Origin: Prevotellaceae bacterium
GTDB lineage: Bacteria > Bacteroidota > Bacteroidia > Bacteroidales > Bacteroidaceae
DNA length: 9,424 nucleotides
Reading direction: 5' to 3'
NCBI GenBank assembly: GCA_031262265.1
Contig: JAISIB010000039.1
Location: 1-9,424 of the forward strand
The notes under the pieces: generated by a model
Databases searched by the model: none
What the model was told of the DNA's origin: nothing
What the model saw: the letters and a program-made list of their open reading frames with translations, nothing else
Shown here: positions 6,889 to 9,424 of the stretch, in pieces
Position numbering within the stretch: the first letter of the stretch is position 1
Layout of the letters: each line of letters opens with the position of its first letter
Position numbers and translations under genes: made by a program

Positions 6889-9424
6889 TAGTTCGTCAAT
6901 CGCATCTGAACGATCTGGTAGATCTGCTTGAACTGCTCGCTATAAAATGCCGCCTGCTCCGATTTGTAGGTCTCCATCATCCGCACCAACTCGTCCAAGA
7001 TGCTCCAATTGCGCACCAACTCGGTGTACGAAATCTGTATCTGGGCGTCGCTCATGCTTAGGTACCACGTCACATATTCCTGCGCATCCGTCGCCATCGC
7101 GCCGGCTACGCGGTCGCCTTCGTTGGTTTGTCCGAGCTGGTAATAAGCTTCTGCCAACGAGAAGCCGCCGTTGTCGTATGCATAGGGAACGTTGTAGGCC
7201 GGAATCATTTCTTCGCACTTGGCCAACGCCGCCGTGGCGCGTTCCTTATCTCCTTTGGCCAACAAGTTATCGAGCAGTTGCGCGAACAAACGTCGATGCG
7301 TATTGCACATACGCATCGAATTTTCGTCGATATAGATTCCTTTGCGGTTGAGATTGCCGTATTTAAATTTGTTCATCAGGTTGTCGTACATCTTATCCGC
7401 ATCCAGCGTAATGCCGCTTTTCTTCGTATCGAACGGCGTGATTCGGTAGACCAATCCCTCTTGTACGAAGTGATTTTCCATATTTAACTGCACGTCTCGT
7501 CCGACGGTAATGGCATAAAATATAGGCCGCTCCCAATTTGTATTGGCCAACATTTCCAATATCATTAGCTCGTTCTTTTGCAACCACCGCTTCCCTTTCA
7601 GAGAAATGTGCATGTAGTCGGGAATCGTGTCGCCCGCCGGTATAATCATCCCCGAACGGCGCACCGCTTCCTTGTCTACTTTCAGTACGATACTATCCGT
7701 AGGAATCGGTTGCCCTTTGCGCACCCACTTATCCAGTATGTTGTGCAGCTCGTAAGGGTTCTCGCCGAAAGCTTCCAGCACCTGCGGATTCACACCTTCT
7801 CCCTTTTCGACTTCTACGCCGCCCTTATGCGCCGCAGAATCAGCATATAGGGCGACCACACGCGGCATTATGGAGGGTTCAACTGCCACGGCGTCATTAA
7901 CTCCTTCCATATATTCTGCGCGCGACCATCGAATGGGTAATGCCGGAGAATCATACGCCGGTCTCTTCATTTGATCGATGTACCAGTCCGTAGCCAGATA
8001 TGAAAGGTTGCAGGTGCGCGCATCCGTTCGCCAAGCCTCCACTTCCTGATTGTACCACAAAGGGAACGTATCGTTGTCCCCGTTCGTATATATAATAGGA
8101 TTGCCGCTCTCCGGCAGGGAAGACAAATAGTTTTGCCCTACGTCGTGCGCGATATAACGGTGACTGCGGTCGTGATCGTCCCATGTTTGGCTCACCATCT
8201 GCAACGGTACCAATACGCACAGCGCGGTGGCGACGGCGGCGGCAGGTAGTTCTTTCAATTTCATCCGTTGAACAAGGAATTTAGCCACTGCGGCAACGCT
8301 CATTCCTATCCAGATAGCAAACGCATAGAAGGAGCCTGCATACGCATAATCCCGCTCGCGCACTTGCAAAGGCGTCTGGTTCAAATAAAGAATAATAGCT
8401 ATGCCTGTCATAAAGAACAGAAAGAAGACGATCCAGAATTGTTGGACGCCTTTGCGCCGACGATATGCTTGCCAGAACAAACCGACAATACCGAGCAAAA
8501 GCGGCAAACCGTAATAGACGTTGTGCCCCTTGTTCTCTTTCAGTATCGTAGGCGTCAACTCTTGGTCGCCCACCAACGCATTGTCGATGAACTTGAAACC
8601 GGTGACCCAATTGCCGTGCTCAATCTCGCCGAATCCTTGTATATCATTCTGTCTTCCGACGAAATTCCACAAGAAATAACGCCAATACATAAAGTTTAGT
8701 TGATAAGAAAAGAAGAATCGCAAATTTTCCAACTGCGTCGGGACCGTCACGCTTACGAGTTGGCCACATTGGTTATAGGGAACTGTGTGTCCCTTCATGT
8801 TCGACCAACTTTTGTATTGTGCGGCGTGCGACGGATCTATGGTGTTATACATGCGAGGAAAGAGCATATTCTGCGCATAAACGCGCTGCGGTCGTCCGGG
8901 TTCTTCTTTATATTTGTCTTTCTCGTCGGGCGAATTTTTCGTTTGGCGAATATATCTCGGCGCGCCCGTCGTATAGCGCGGCACGCAGTAATCGCCTTCA
9001 ATGTCCATCTGAGGTTGCGAAGCGAACGTATGTCCGTAGAACAACGGACGCGTTCCGTATTGCTCGCGCCCCAGATACTCGCCCAACGTAAATACGTCTT
9101 CCGGAGAATTTTGATCCATCGGCGTATTCGCACTCGACCGGATAATGATCAGCGCATACGAGGAATAGCCTATCATGATGGTCGTCAGACAGAGCATGGT
9201 CGTATTCAGCGTGCGCATGCTGACGCGATATTTGGGTAGCACCTTCGTATTGAGCAAATAATAAGCCAACGCTCCCAACACGACTATACCTATTAATATA
9301 CTGCTCGCTCCGTGTCCGTAGAAGGGGATTCCCAACAACGCTACGGTCAGCAGAAAAGAAATTACGGCACGCGTATGGTTGCGTTGCGCGTAAGTCTCGT
9401 AGACAGCCCATACTAATGCGGCGG
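6888..9424 (-). CDS. DUF2723 (GT117-like) multi-pass membrane protein, N-terminus cut by the right edge
   Basis: The frame ends with TAA at 6888-6890 and stays open to the right edge, giving 844 visible codons; full-length relatives are about 1000-1200 residues, so the N-terminal membrane part is missing. The TTG at 9338 is an internal Leu codon, not the start. Numbering from that Leu, hydrophobic segments lie near 11-29, 45-66, 275-291, 301-319, 335-355 and 366-383, with another just before it. Conserved-looking blocks are MYWRYFLWNFVGRQND (217-232), QTPLQVRERDYAYAGS (321-336), WDDHDRSH (386-393) and YTNGDNDTFPLWYNQE (417-432). The last 400 or so residues look soluble, with a helical, possibly TPR-like end. 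DUF2723 is related to animal TMEM260, an O-mannosyltransferase placed in family GT117, so a GT-C glycosyltransferase acting on envelope proteins or glycans is plausible; that is inference, and the catalytic N-terminus is not in view. It heads the visible operon with the deacetylase and queG. Confidence 0.9.
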   Translation of the reverse strand, partial: AALVWAVYETYAQRNHTRAVISFLLTVALLGIPFYGHGASSILIGIVVLGALAYYLLNTKVLPKYRVSMRTLNTTMLCLTTIMIGYSSYALIIIRSSANTPMDQNSPEDVFTLGEYLGREQYGTRPLFYGHTFASQPQMDIEGDYCVPRYTTGAPRYIRQTKNSPDEKDKYKEEPGRPQRVYAQNMLFPRMYNTIDPSHAAQYKSWSNMKGHTVPYNQCGQLVSVTVPTQLENLRFFFSYQLNFMYWRYFLWNFVGRQNDIQGFGEIEHGNWVTGFKFIDNALVGDQELTPTILKENKGHNVYYGLPLLLGIVGLFWQAYRRRKGVQQFWIVFFLFFMTGIAIILYLNQTPLQVRERDYAYAGSFYAFAIWIGMSVAAVAKFLVQRMKLKELPAAAVATALCVLVPLQMVSQTWDDHDRSHRYIAHDVGQNYLSSLPESGNPIIYTNGDNDTFPLWYNQEVEAWRTDARTCNLSYLATDWYIDQMKRPAYDSPALPIRWSRAEYMEGVNDAVAVEPSIMPRVVALYADSAAHKGGVEVEKGEGVNPQVLEAFGENPYELHNILDKWVRKGQPIPTDSIVLKVDKEAVRRSGMIIPAGDTIPDYMHISLKGKRWLQKNELMILEMLANTNWERPIFYAITVGRDVQLNMENHFVQEGLVYRITPFDTKKSGITLDADKMYDNLMNKFKYGNLNRKGIYIDENSMRMCNTHRRLFAQLLDNLLAKGDKERATAALAKCEEMIPAYNVPYAYDNGGFSLAEAYYQLGQTNEGDRVAGAMATDAQEYVTWYLSMSDAQIQISYTELVRNWSILDELVRMMETYKSEQAAFYSEQFKQIYQIVQMRLTN

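Noticed and set aside
9336..9338. TTG as the start codon of the DUF2723 gene
   Set aside because: The frame stays open for 28 more codons to the right edge and reads as hydrophobic membrane-like sequence, so the gene continues beyond the window.

Overview
The window is a piece of a Bacteroidota genome, most likely of the order Bacteroidales. The evidence is an adjacent SusC-type TonB-dependent transporter and SusD-type lipoprotein, a DUF2723 membrane protein of the kind common in this phylum, and a candidate TAnnTTTG promoter box upstream of susC. Base composition is moderate in the genes and strongly A/T-rich in the single long gap. The genus cannot be fixed from this sequence. All five genes lie on the minus strand, so reading order runs from the right edge to the left edge.

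Right half (5361-9424): three tightly packed genes that look like one operon. A DUF2723 (GT117-like) multi-pass membrane protein enters from the right edge without its N-terminus. Its TAA stop shares one base with the ATG of a small polysaccharide deacetylase (CE4/NodB fold). The deacetylase overlaps by 20 bases with epoxyqueuosine reductase (queG), the last enzyme of queuosine tRNA modification. The first two genes suggest envelope glycan or protein-glycosylation work. queG is a cytoplasmic tRNA enzyme and may only be a passenger on the transcript.

Gap (4866-5360, 495 bases): no convincing gene. It holds three 21-bp direct repeats with palindromic spacers just after queG, an A/T-rich stretch, a candidate Bacteroidota promoter near 5072-5098, and a leader of about 200 bases with a strong hairpin, a possible 31-codon upstream ORF and a good Shine-Dalgarno site for susC.

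Left half (1-4865): a complete SusC-like outer-membrane transporter followed after 13 bases by a SusD-like surface lipoprotein that runs off the left edge. Together they would form one glycan or peptide uptake complex. No glycoside hydrolase, sigma/anti-sigma pair or hybrid two-component regulator is visible, so the substrate is unknown.

The most notable unexplained signal is a (GTAT)5 tetranucleotide tract inside the signal-peptide codons of the SusC gene. Gain or loss of one unit leads quickly to a stop codon, so it could work as a phase-variation switch. I see no clearly new multi-gene system.
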